A stretch of DNA of 6,740 nt from Chloroflexota bacterium (lineage in GTDB: Bacteria > Chloroflexota > Anaerolineae > B4-G1 > DUEL01), in the NCBI GenBank assembly GCA_017743275.1, contig JAGHZG010000088.1, forward strand, positions 1 to 6,740, in the 5' to 3' direction. The notes under the pieces were generated by a model that saw only the letters and a program-made list of their open reading frames with translations, was not told where the DNA came from and searched no databases. This document shows, piece by piece, positions 1 through 6,612 of the stretch. The first letter of the stretch is position 1, and each line of letters opens with the position of its first letter. The translations under genes were made by a program, and so were the position numbers.

Positions 1-133
1 AGATGAAGGTGAAGGGTGGGGTTGTGCACACGGTTGAGCGGTAGCCAGATTCATCTATTCGGCGTACCATCAATTTGCAAGCAAACTGCCATCTACCTGA
101 CAAGGGAAAAGGGTTATAATTACCCCGGGGAAG
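1..133. other. Upstream intergenic region, possibly with the tail of a preceding gene
   Basis: No complete gene can be supported here. Reading from base 3 on the + strand, a short open frame ends at a TAG at 42-44 (13 codons, mostly G or C in third position). It could be the C-terminal tail of an upstream + strand gene, but it is too short to judge. A second frame ends at TGA 35-37. From about 45 onward the DNA is more A+T-rich and looks non-coding. It contains the 10-mer TTCATCTATT at 50-59, which recurs at 157-166, a TATAAT at 115-120 and the 8-bp palindrome CCCCGGGG at 123-130. I see no stem-loop followed by a T-run, so no terminator for an upstream gene is called. Confidence 0.5.
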
Positions 134-166
134 ATGGTTTTTGACCGTTCCGGGAGTTCATCTATT
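50..166 (+). repeat. Direct repeat TTCATCTATT flanking the promoter region
   Basis: The 10-mer TTCATCTATT occurs at 50-59 and again at 157-166, 107 bases apart. The second copy overlaps the predicted -10 element. A paired regulator site is possible, but a chance repeat in A+T-rich DNA cannot be excluded. Confidence 0.25.
115..120 (+). promoter_or_regulatory. Perfect TATAAT -10-like hexamer without a good -35
   Basis: TATAAT at 115-120 matches the sigma70 -10 consensus exactly. At the normal spacing of 16-18 bp the upstream bases (around 91-98) do not resemble TTGACA. CTGACA at 97-102 is close to consensus but only 12 bp away. If used, transcription would begin near 127, inside the CCCCGGGG palindrome, and would give a very short leader before the ATG at 134. 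It is either a weak or extended promoter or a chance match. Confidence 0.3.
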
Positions 167-168
167 AT
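141..168 (+). promoter_or_regulatory. Predicted sigma70-type promoter for the kinase operon
   Basis: TTGACC at 141-146 (5 of 6 matches to the -35 consensus) is followed after 16 bp by TATTAT at 163-168 (5 of 6 matches to the -10). The -10 runs into a second overlapping TATAAT at 169-174, so the exact -10 register is uncertain. Transcription would start near 175. That would exclude translation from the ATG at 134 and favour the ATG at 191. The call rests on consensus matching only. Confidence 0.45.
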
Positions 169-177
169 TATAATGGC

Positions 178-182
178 AGGGG
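178..182 (+). promoter_or_regulatory. Candidate ribosome binding site for gene 1 (start at 191)
   Basis: AGGGG at 178-182 lies 8 bases before the ATG at 191, an acceptable Shine-Dalgarno spacing. The ATG at 173 has only A+T-rich sequence before it. The ATG at 134 has GGGGAAG directly abutting it, which is too close for normal use. This site, with the promoter at 141-168, decides the start chosen for gene 1. Confidence 0.35.
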
Positions 183-190
183 CTTCCCAG

Positions 191-2458
191 ATGGTTTCTA
201 TCGCTCGGACCCGACAGCGATATTCCGAAGGGCAGAGAGTGACCGCCACGGTGGAGAAGGTTCTGCCGTTTGGGGTGTTTGTGCGCCTGGCGGACGGGAC
301 TCGCGCGTACATCCGGCGCCGCGAACTCTCTTTGGAGGGAGACAGGCCTCCTGGTGAAATTGTCTCAGAAGGGCAAACCCTGCAGGCAGTGGTGTTGAGC
401 CCGGCCGAGGCAGGCCGTCTGATGGAACTGACCGTACGGGCCATCCATCCTGACCCGTGGGAGCAGTTTGTCCGGAGATATAAGGTGCGGGATACTGTCA
501 CTGCCACGGTGAAACATGTTGTGCCGAACGGAGTCTTCGTCCAGATTATTCCGGGAGTGAACGGTTTCATCCCCCTGGAGGAACTGGTTTCCTGGCGGGT
601 GGAGAAAGCGGAGGATGTGGTCTGGACGGGCGATGAAGTTGAGGCCGTTATTACCCGGATAGATCCATCCCGGAAAAAGGTGAATCTGAGTATCCGCCAG
701 CGGATGGAGCAACTGGCCCGGGTGGAGTCTGTTTTCAGGCAGATCGGATTCACTGAGGGAGTGCCGGACAGCATCGCTGCGGAGTTGATCGGGGAATCCG
801 CTTCCAGCCAGGAAGAGGCAGCAGAGTTTGTCGGGCGAATTGGCCCGATTCTGGTGCTGGACGACCACGATTCCATCCGAGATCCTCTGGTTCAGTGGCT
901 GATCCGACAGGGATATACGGCCTGCGGAGCCAAAACTGTTCCGGAAGCCCTGACCCTCTGCCAGGCACAGCCGTACGGGCTCATCCTGGTGGACCTGGAC
1001 CTGCCCCAAATAGATGGGCTTCAGTTCATCCGCCAGATCCGGGACTGCGGGGAGCGGACCTTCATTGCTGTGATGAGCAGCCCGGAATGGATAGATGAAC
1101 ATTTTCTGGAGATTCAGCAACTGGGGGTTTCGGAGATGTTCCCCAAGCCCGTCAATGAGCAAAAACTTCGTCAGTTTCTCCTGCGGTTGGATAGAGGTGA
1201 AATCATTGAGCCCCGGATAGACCTCAGAGAATCATCCCTCCCGGAGATCCGAACGGCCCAACAGTTATCCGCGGTGATGCGTTCCCGGATTCCCCTGGCC
1301 CGGCGGTTTCATAACGGCCTGGAGTATCTTCTGGAGATGACCCGGGCGGAAGAAGCGATTGTGTTCCACATGGATCGGACCTCACGAATTGTCTCCATTG
1401 TTGCGAGTGTGGGGAGTATTCCCTTAAATGAGTTTGCGACGTATGCTCTGGTTACCAGTCCCGTGAAGGACGTTATCCTGGAAGGAGAAACGATTTGGGA
1501 AAATCGGGTTTCTCAGGAGCCGACCAGACGGTTTGAGAAATTGCTGGAGTTATTGCCGTTTGAGTCTTGTATCGGCATCCCCATAGAGGCCAGCGGGCAA
1601 ACCGAATACGCGTTGTTCCTGTTCCATCGGGAGCCGGAGACGTTTTCCCGGTACCGCCTGCGGGACGCCTGGGCGATGGCGACGCTCTTTGCAGTTGCGA
1701 TAGAACAGGACGCTCTGGACCGGCGGATCCAGGAGATCAGCCGGACCTTTCTCAGCGGGCATCTGGCGGCTGGCCTGGGCCACGAGATTTACAATCGGCT
1801 TTCTGGCCTGGATCTGGAGTTTCAAAATCTGATCGCGGATTTTGAGGCGCTCTGGCGGAACTCCCCCGAACTCAGGATGCCTGCTGCTGAGGAAATCCGG
1901 CGGGCTCTGGGCCGGGCGGCGGAAACAGCGGGAGGTCTGAAGCAATTGGTCGGGGAGTTTCGGCTCCTTTTAAAAGCGATGCAGGAGGAGCAGGTGGTGG
2001 ACGTGAACGAGGTGGTCCGCCAATCTGCATCTCTGATAGAGCCTCAGGCCAGGCGGACAAAAGTGACCCTGCGTTTCCTCCCCTCGCCAGATGTTCTCCC
2101 GGTGGCCGGGAGCGGGGTTGGCCTTCAGCACGTTCTCCTGAACCTGATGCTCAACGCGATCCAGCACATGGCTTTAAAGCCCGATGAGCGACGGGTGCTG
2201 GAAATATCCACCGCCTGGGAGGACGATGCCCTGCCTGTGAAAATCCGTGTTTCAGATACGGGGCCGGGAATCCACCGACAACTCTGGGAAAAGATCTTTG
2301 CTTTGGGATTCACTACCAAGCCAGGGGGTTCGGGGTTGGGCCTCTACATTGCTCGTAGCCTGGTAGAGGCGATGGGCGGCCGAATCTCTGTGGAGAGGAG
2401 TCTGGTTCCGCTGGGCACCACGTTTCTGGTGGAATTACCCGCTGCCAGTAGAAAGTGA
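191..2458 (+). CDS. Hybrid sensor histidine kinase with S1-S1-receiver-GAF-HisKA-HATPase architecture
   Basis: A predicted cytoplasmic 755-residue kinase that would autophosphorylate a histidine and pass phosphate to an aspartate. Domains, numbered from the ATG at 191: S1 domain about 11-84 (FGVFVRLADG core at 27-36, second half degenerate); a more complete S1 domain about 97-170 (NGVFV, GFIPLEEL, GDEVEA, LSIRQ); receiver about 219-333 with acidic pair D224/D225, phosphoacceptor D268, S296 and K319; GAF-like domain about 359-506; dimerisation helix with H531 in GHEIYNRL, where Arg replaces the usual Pro; and a complete ATPase with N-box N651/N655, DTGPG at 689-693, F703/F707 and GGSGLGL at 712-718. 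No signal peptide or membrane segment is seen. ATGs at 134 (774 residues) and 173 are alternatives. The codons from 134 to 190 are A+T-rich and unlike the rest, and the predicted promoter overlaps them, so 191 is preferred. The gene ends next to gene 2 and is probably co-transcribed with it. The kinase core is certain. The S1 identification is strong for the second domain and good for the first. Input and partner are unknown. Confidence 0.93.
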   Translation: MVSIARTRQRYSEGQRVTATVEKVLPFGVFVRLADGTRAYIRRRELSLEGDRPPGEIVSEGQTLQAVVLSPAEAGRLMELTVRAIHPDPWEQFVRRYKVRDTVTATVKHVVPNGVFVQIIPGVNGFIPLEELVSWRVEKAEDVVWTGDEVEAVITRIDPSRKKVNLSIRQRMEQLARVESVFRQIGFTEGVPDSIAAELIGESASSQEEAAEFVGRIGPILVLDDHDSIRDPLVQWLIRQGYTACGAKTVPEALTLCQAQPYGLILVDLDLPQIDGLQFIRQIRDCGERTFIAVMSSPEWIDEHFLEIQQLGVSEMFPKPVNEQKLRQFLLRLDRGEIIEPRIDLRESSLPEIRTAQQLSAVMRSRIPLARRFHNGLEYLLEMTRAEEAIVFHMDRTSRIVSIVASVGSIPLNEFATYALVTSPVKDVILEGETIWENRVSQEPTRRFEKLLELLPFESCIGIPIEASGQTEYALFLFHREPETFSRYRLRDAWAMATLFAVAIEQDALDRRIQEISRTFLSGHLAAGLGHEIYNRLSGLDLEFQNLIADFEALWRNSPELRMPAAEEIRRALGRAAETAGGLKQLVGEFRLLLKAMQEEQVVDVNEVVRQSASLIEPQARRTKVTLRFLPSPDVLPVAGSGVGLQHVLLNLMLNAIQHMALKPDERRVLEISTAWEDDALPVKIRVSDTGPGIHRQLWEKIFALGFTTKPGGSGLGLYIARSLVEAMGGRISVERSLVPLGTTFLVELPAASRK

Positions 2459-2460
2459 GG
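2457..2460 (+). promoter_or_regulatory. Ribosome binding site for gene 2 within the stop codon of gene 1
   Basis: GAGG at 2457-2460, within the longer GTGAGGG at 2455-2461, overlaps the TGA stop of gene 1 (2456-2458) and sits 6 bases before the ATG at 2467. This supports 2467 over the in-frame GTG at 2455, which has no purine-rich site at the right distance. The placement suggests translational coupling of the two kinases. Confidence 0.6.
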
Positions 2461-2466
2461 GACGAC

Positions 2467-5400
2467 ATGGCGGAAGAACGCGTGCGGGTTCTGCTGCTGG
2501 ACGACGAAGCAAGTCTGCGGGTGCCTCTCCAGCGGTTTCTGGAAAGCCGCTTTGGCTACCAGGTAGACACCGCAGCCAGTGGCGAGGAGGCGCTGGACCT
2601 GGTCGCCAGGGCTGAAGGGCGCTACGACGTGGCTCTGATTGATGAAGTCCTGATGCCCGGCCCGGATGGCATAGAGGTGATGGAGCGGATCAAGGCCCGC
2701 TATCCGGATATTGAGTGCATTATCTTCACAGGGTGGGAAACGGAGTCCCGGCAGCGAGCCTTGCTGGCCGGGGCATTTCGTTACCTGGAGAAACCTTTCA
2801 ACAACGAAGAACTGGCGATGCTCATCCGCAGCGCGGCCCAGCAGGTCCGGCTGCGGGCCATCAGCCGCGCGATCCTTGGGGAGAAGGAACTGGAGTCCAT
2901 TCTGGAGGGAATCACCCGGGCGGCCTGTTCGTTGGCTTCGGCCAACGAGTCGTCTATCGCTCTTTTGGAGCCAACGACGGGCGGGATAACGGTGTGTGCC
3001 AGAGTCGGGCCAGGTAAGCAGAAATGGCTTCGGCATTTTCTGAACCGGGATCTCTCTAAAGAAATTATCCGGACCGGGCAGGCCGTTTATGTGCCGGACA
3101 CTCTCCAAGAGAGCCAGATCGCGCCAGCGGTCATGGAGTCCGGCATTCGCTCCTTCATCGGGCTTCCGATTCCCGGCGACGGCGGGAATCTGGGAGTGCT
3201 CTATGTCTACAGCCACCAGCCAGGGGGCTTTGAAGGAGGAACCGTTTCGGTACTCCAAATTCTGGCCGGGCAGGCGGGACTGGCCATCACCAATGCATGG
3301 GCCTTTGGGCGGATTCAGGCCCACGCCCGCTATATGGAGGCCCTGGTGCGGGCCGGACAGGGGCTGACCCGGACCGTTCAATTGGAAGACCAACTGGCCC
3401 TGGCCTGGGATTTCGTCCGGGAACAACTGGGAGTGGACACGTTCTTTGTCGCCCTGTACGATGAGAAGGCGGACCTGCTCCGGTTCCCCCTGGCCTATGA
3501 TCGGGGCCAGTGCATCGTCATTCCAGATCGTTACCTGGGAAACAGCCCGGAGAGTTGGGGCATTACGGGCTGGGTGGTCAAAACAGGAAATGGAATGCAT
3601 GCCCCGACCCAGGAACAGTTGAGTGAAAGGTGTCATCAGTTGGGGATCCGGGCCATCCCGGTGGGAGAGCCCTGCCAGAGTTGCTTCTATCTGCCCCTCA
3701 AAATCGGCACGGATGTCATCGGGGTCATCTCCATCCAGAGTTACCAACCGCATGCTTTTGAACCGGAGTTGCTGGATGCCTGCCGGGCTCTGGGGAGCCA
3801 CCTGGCAGTGGCGATGGAAAATGCCCGACGTATAGAGGAACTGGAGCAGATGCGCCGGGCGGCGGAGGCGATGTCCCAGGCCGTGGAGCCCAGGGAAGCG
3901 CTGCAGCAAATTGTGAAGAGCGCGGTGCAGGTCCTCCGGGCTCGTTCGGCCGTGATCTGGTCCTACGATGAAGCCCGGGATGTATTCATCCCGGAGGAAC
4001 TGACGGCCGAAGGGATCCCCCCGGAGGAATTAGAGAAACTCCGGGAGGATGAACCCAAACCGGGAAGAACGGCGGACACGGTGATGAAAGCGGGCTATCT
4101 GGCCGTTACCAATGTGGCTGATCCCCAATACGCTTTCCTGGGACCGACTACCCGGGAGACTCTGAATCGCATCGGCGTCCGGAGTTTCCAGGGGATTGCC
4201 CTGCGGACTGGCGATGAGCGGTTGGGCGTCCTGTACGTCAACTATGGACGACCCCAGACCTTTGATGAGGAGGATGCCCGGAAACTCCAGACCTTTGCAG
4301 GCCACGCGGCGCTTGCCCTGAAGAATGCCCGTCTGGTGGCGCAGTTGCAGCGCACCCGGGAAGCGGCAGGGGTGATTGCAGGCATCACCCTGCAGGAGAA
4401 ACTGGGCCAGACTCTGAAAGCGATTGCTCAGTACGTCCAGCAGGTCCTGGGCTGCGATGTGGTCACCATTTATACGTACGACGAGGTGACAGGGCAGTGG
4501 GGCGAATGGGCTATAGAGATTCGTGACCCCCGAAAACGGGATTCTGCCCGGCCGCCGGAAAAACTCAACCCGGAGTCGGTGGTCTGGAGCATCCTCCGTC
4601 TGGATCAGCCTCCTTATTACCGCCTGGCCGAGGATCGTGCGGGGGAGGACGCTCTGCTCGGCGGCCGGTTCGTCCGGGACGAAGAAATTCAGGCTGCCAT
4701 GGGCATTCAACTGCGGGTGGGCGAACGCAGGATGGGCGTCATGTTCGTGGATTTCCGCTCCCCGCACCGTTTCACCTCCGAAGAAATCGCCACGATTCAA
4801 CTTTTTGCCGACCAGGCAGCCGTAGCGATCCGCAACACACACCTGTACCAGCAGGTGACCCATCGGATAGATATGCTTCAGGCCCTCTACCAGGCCGGCC
4901 AGGCCATCACAGGTACTCTCTCACTCCAGGAGGTCCTGGATCAGATTGCCATCCAGGCCCGTCGCCTGGTCGGAGATCCCGCTGAGGAGGACTGCTTCAG
5001 CCATCTGGCGCTGGTGGAAGGGCATGTGTTGCATTTCGCGGCGGCCTGCACGCCGGAAATCCTGGCGGGGCTGCGCGAGAAAGTGGGGGATATTGATCTG
5101 GAGAACAGCCCACGCGTTGGGATCACTGGCCGGGCGGTCAAAACGGGGCAATCCCAGAATGTGGGGGATGTTGGGGCAGATCCCGACTATATCTGCTTTG
5201 AACCCCACACCCGGTCCGAACTGGCGGTGCCGATCCGCTACGGGGAGCAGGTGATCGGGGTCATTAACGTGGAGCACCCCCGTCCTTACGCCTTCAGTGC
5301 GGACGACCAGCGAGCGCTGGAGGCCCTGGCGGCCCAGGCCGCCATCGCCATCCGGAATGCCCGCCAGAGTGAACTGCAACAGGCGGTCTACGAGGCCAGC

Positions 5401-6612
5401 AAGGTCATCTCCACAGGCATCGCGGTGGAGCGGCGGGAGTTGCTGCGGCGCATTCTGGAGCAGGCGGCCACCCGCATCCGCTGGCCCCAGCGTCCCAAGG
5501 CCGTCCTGGGCGTGATTCAACTGTACAATTCCGAGAGCCAGGAACTCTCCCTGGAGAGTGTCTATCCGCCGGAACATTTCCCGCGCCTGGTGGAGAGACT
5601 GGGGGAAAAGCGCACTCTGGATCCGACCGAGACACCCCGTATAGGGGTCAGCGGGCGTGCTGTTCTGACAGGAATGGTTCAGCGAGTTCACGATGTGCGC
5701 CAGGACCCTGATTATGTAGAACTTCACCCCGATACCCTCTCCGAGTTGGATGTTCCGCTGAGAACAGGGGACCGTATCCTGGGCGTGCTATCGCTGGAGA
5801 GCGACCGTCTGGCGGCTTTTGACGAATTGGATGAAGCCGCGCTCCGGTCCCTGGCGGACCTGGCGGCCGTCGCCATTGAGAACGCCCGCCAGTACGAGGA
5901 ATTGAAGAGGACTAAAGGCATAGTTGGCGCTCGCACAGCGGTCGCCTGGATGGGGATGACCAGCAGCGTCTGGCGGCATGCGATAGAGAAGCACGCGATT
6001 ACCATTCGGGATACCAGTCAACTCCTGCGGATGGAGTTGCAAAAGGGCGCCGCCTGGTCATCCTATGTCCAGGAGAAACTGGACACGATAGAACGCCTGG
6101 CCAATCAGATCCTGGAGAAACCCATAGTTCCTCCTCTCTCCGGGGAGGCAGTAGAGCCCATTCATTTGAATGACCTGCTGCGGGAGCGGACCCGCCGGCT
6201 CTGGCAGAGTGACCCCTACAGACGGGCTGAATTGTGCCTGGATTTCCAACTCTCCGACGCGGCCATCGTGCGGGCCGCTCCGGAGTGGCTGCGGTACGCC
6301 TTTGACATCCTTTTGGACAACGCGGTGGAGGCGGTGGCGGATTGCGAGGTCCGCAGGATCACGGTCGGCACCCGAAGGGCCAACGGAGGCGCAGAAATCC
6401 TTGTTTCCGATACTGGTCGCGGGATCCCCGAGGAGATTCGGGCCCGAATCGGGCAGGAGCCCATAGAGAAACCGGCAGGGGCTCGCGGGTTGGGAATGGG
6501 CCTGCTGATGGCTCAGACCATTGTTCAGGCCTACGGGAGCGAGTTGCGGGTAGGCTCTACAGGCCCTACTGGCACCACGATGGTCGTCTGGCTGCCGGCG
6601 AAAGAGGAGTGA
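2467..6612 (+). CDS. Receiver - six tandem GAF domains - atypical histidine kinase
   Basis: A predicted cytoplasmic sensor kinase of 1381 residues. An N-terminal receiver (about 5-120) has every canonical residue: D12/D13, phosphoacceptor D59, T88 and K109-P110. Six GAF domains follow at about 131-287, 292-461, 462-628, 630-800, 801-967 and 968-1148, most ending in the GAF C-terminal helix pattern (A-x-A-x-x-N-A) and joined by helical linkers. GAF2 has a Cys triad (C389, C403, C406). GAF5 and GAF6 are the most alike and share DPDY at 905-908 and 1080-1083. The dimerisation region lacks a standard HExxNPL box. It has WRHAIEKHAITIRD (1169-1182), so H1171 or H1176 is the likely phosphoacceptor. 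The ATPase shows DNAVEA (N1285), DTGRGI (D1315) and GARGLGMG (1338-1345). The F-box is not evident. The ATG at 2467 is chosen for its ribosome binding site; a GTG at 2455 would add four residues and overlap gene 1 by 4 bp. It has no output domain, so it probably signals to another protein. GAF domains commonly bind small ligands or tetrapyrroles or mediate dimerisation, but no ligand can be named. Confidence 0.94.
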   Translation: MAEERVRVLLLDDEASLRVPLQRFLESRFGYQVDTAASGEEALDLVARAEGRYDVALIDEVLMPGPDGIEVMERIKARYPDIECIIFTGWETESRQRALLAGAFRYLEKPFNNEELAMLIRSAAQQVRLRAISRAILGEKELESILEGITRAACSLASANESSIALLEPTTGGITVCARVGPGKQKWLRHFLNRDLSKEIIRTGQAVYVPDTLQESQIAPAVMESGIRSFIGLPIPGDGGNLGVLYVYSHQPGGFEGGTVSVLQILAGQAGLAITNAWAFGRIQAHARYMEALVRAGQGLTRTVQLEDQLALAWDFVREQLGVDTFFVALYDEKADLLRFPLAYDRGQCIVIPDRYLGNSPESWGITGWVVKTGNGMHAPTQEQLSERCHQLGIRAIPVGEPCQSCFYLPLKIGTDVIGVISIQSYQPHAFEPELLDACRALGSHLAVAMENARRIEELEQMRRAAEAMSQAVEPREALQQIVKSAVQVLRARSAVIWSYDEARDVFIPEELTAEGIPPEELEKLREDEPKPGRTADTVMKAGYLAVTNVADPQYAFLGPTTRETLNRIGVRSFQGIALRTGDERLGVLYVNYGRPQTFDEEDARKLQTFAGHAALALKNARLVAQLQRTREAAGVIAGITLQEKLGQTLKAIAQYVQQVLGCDVVTIYTYDEVTGQWGEWAIEIRDPRKRDSARPPEKLNPESVVWSILRLDQPPYYRLAEDRAGEDALLGGRFVRDEEIQAAMGIQLRVGERRMGVMFVDFRSPHRFTSEEIATIQLFADQAAVAIRNTHLYQQVTHRIDMLQALYQAGQAITGTLSLQEVLDQIAIQARRLVGDPAEEDCFSHLALVEGHVLHFAAACTPEILAGLREKVGDIDLENSPRVGITGRAVKTGQSQNVGDVGADPDYICFEPHTRSELAVPIRYGEQVIGVINVEHPRPYAFSADDQRALEALAAQAAIAIRNARQSELQQAVYEASKVISTGIAVERRELLRRILEQAATRIRWPQRPKAVLGVIQLYNSESQELSLESVYPPEHFPRLVERLGEKRTLDPTETPRIGVSGRAVLTGMVQRVHDVRQDPDYVELHPDTLSELDVPLRTGDRILGVLSLESDRLAAFDELDEAALRSLADLAAVAIENARQYEELKRTKGIVGARTAVAWMGMTSSVWRHAIEKHAITIRDTSQLLRMELQKGAAWSSYVQEKLDTIERLANQILEKPIVPPLSGEAVEPIHLNDLLRERTRRLWQSDPYRRAELCLDFQLSDAAIVRAAPEWLRYAFDILLDNAVEAVADCEVRRITVGTRRANGGAEILVSDTGRGIPEEIRARIGQEPIEKPAGARGLGMGLLMAQTIVQAYGSELRVGSTGPTGTTMVVWLPAKEE
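6435..6450. repeat. 16-bp perfect palindrome inside gene 2
   Basis: GATTCGGGCCCGAATC reads the same on both strands. It lies in the part of gene 2 encoding the region just after the DTGRGI motif of the ATPase, about 160 bases before gene 3. There is no T-run after it, so it is not a standard terminator. It may be chance, a weak RNA hairpin or a protein-binding site. Confidence 0.4.
6604..6609 (+). promoter_or_regulatory. Ribosome binding site for gene 3
   Basis: GAGGAG at 6604-6609, formed by the last sense codons of gene 2, lies 2 bases before the ATG at 6612. The spacing is short but the match to Shine-Dalgarno is strong. It fits coupled re-initiation at the TGATG junction. Confidence 0.5.

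Noticed and set aside
3..44. Short + strand frame ending at TAG 42-44 as the tail of an upstream gene
   Set aside because: Thirteen codons are too few to separate a real C-terminus from chance, so it is only mentioned in the description of 1-133.
70..1162. Two long - strand open frames opposite the S1 and receiver coding part of gene 1
   Set aside because: They have low-complexity Ser/Arg/Thr-rich or Pro/His-rich translations with no recognisable motif, opposite well-conserved domains on the + strand.
2455..2457. GTG at 2455 as the start of gene 2
   Set aside because: It lacks a ribosome binding site at the right distance, whereas the ATG at 2467 has GAGG 6 bases upstream and gives a normal receiver N-terminus. 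It remains possible by 4-bp stop/start coupling.
2344..3909. A 521-codon open frame on the - strand opposite the end of gene 1 and the start of gene 2
   Set aside because: It lies entirely antisense to two strongly recognisable kinase genes, its translation shows no domain I recognise and is rich in Pro, Gln and His in the way shadow frames of G+C-rich genes are. It has no convincing ribosome binding site.
4030..5727. Two - strand open frames of about 270 codons opposite GAF3 to GAF6
   Set aside because: They are antisense shadows of the GAF array; the + strand frame carries the conserved GAF motifs and the antisense products resemble nothing.
6100..6150. CCTC...GAGG inverted match near 6130 as a terminator
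   Set aside because: It lies inside the coding sequence of gene 2, the stem is very short and no T-run follows.
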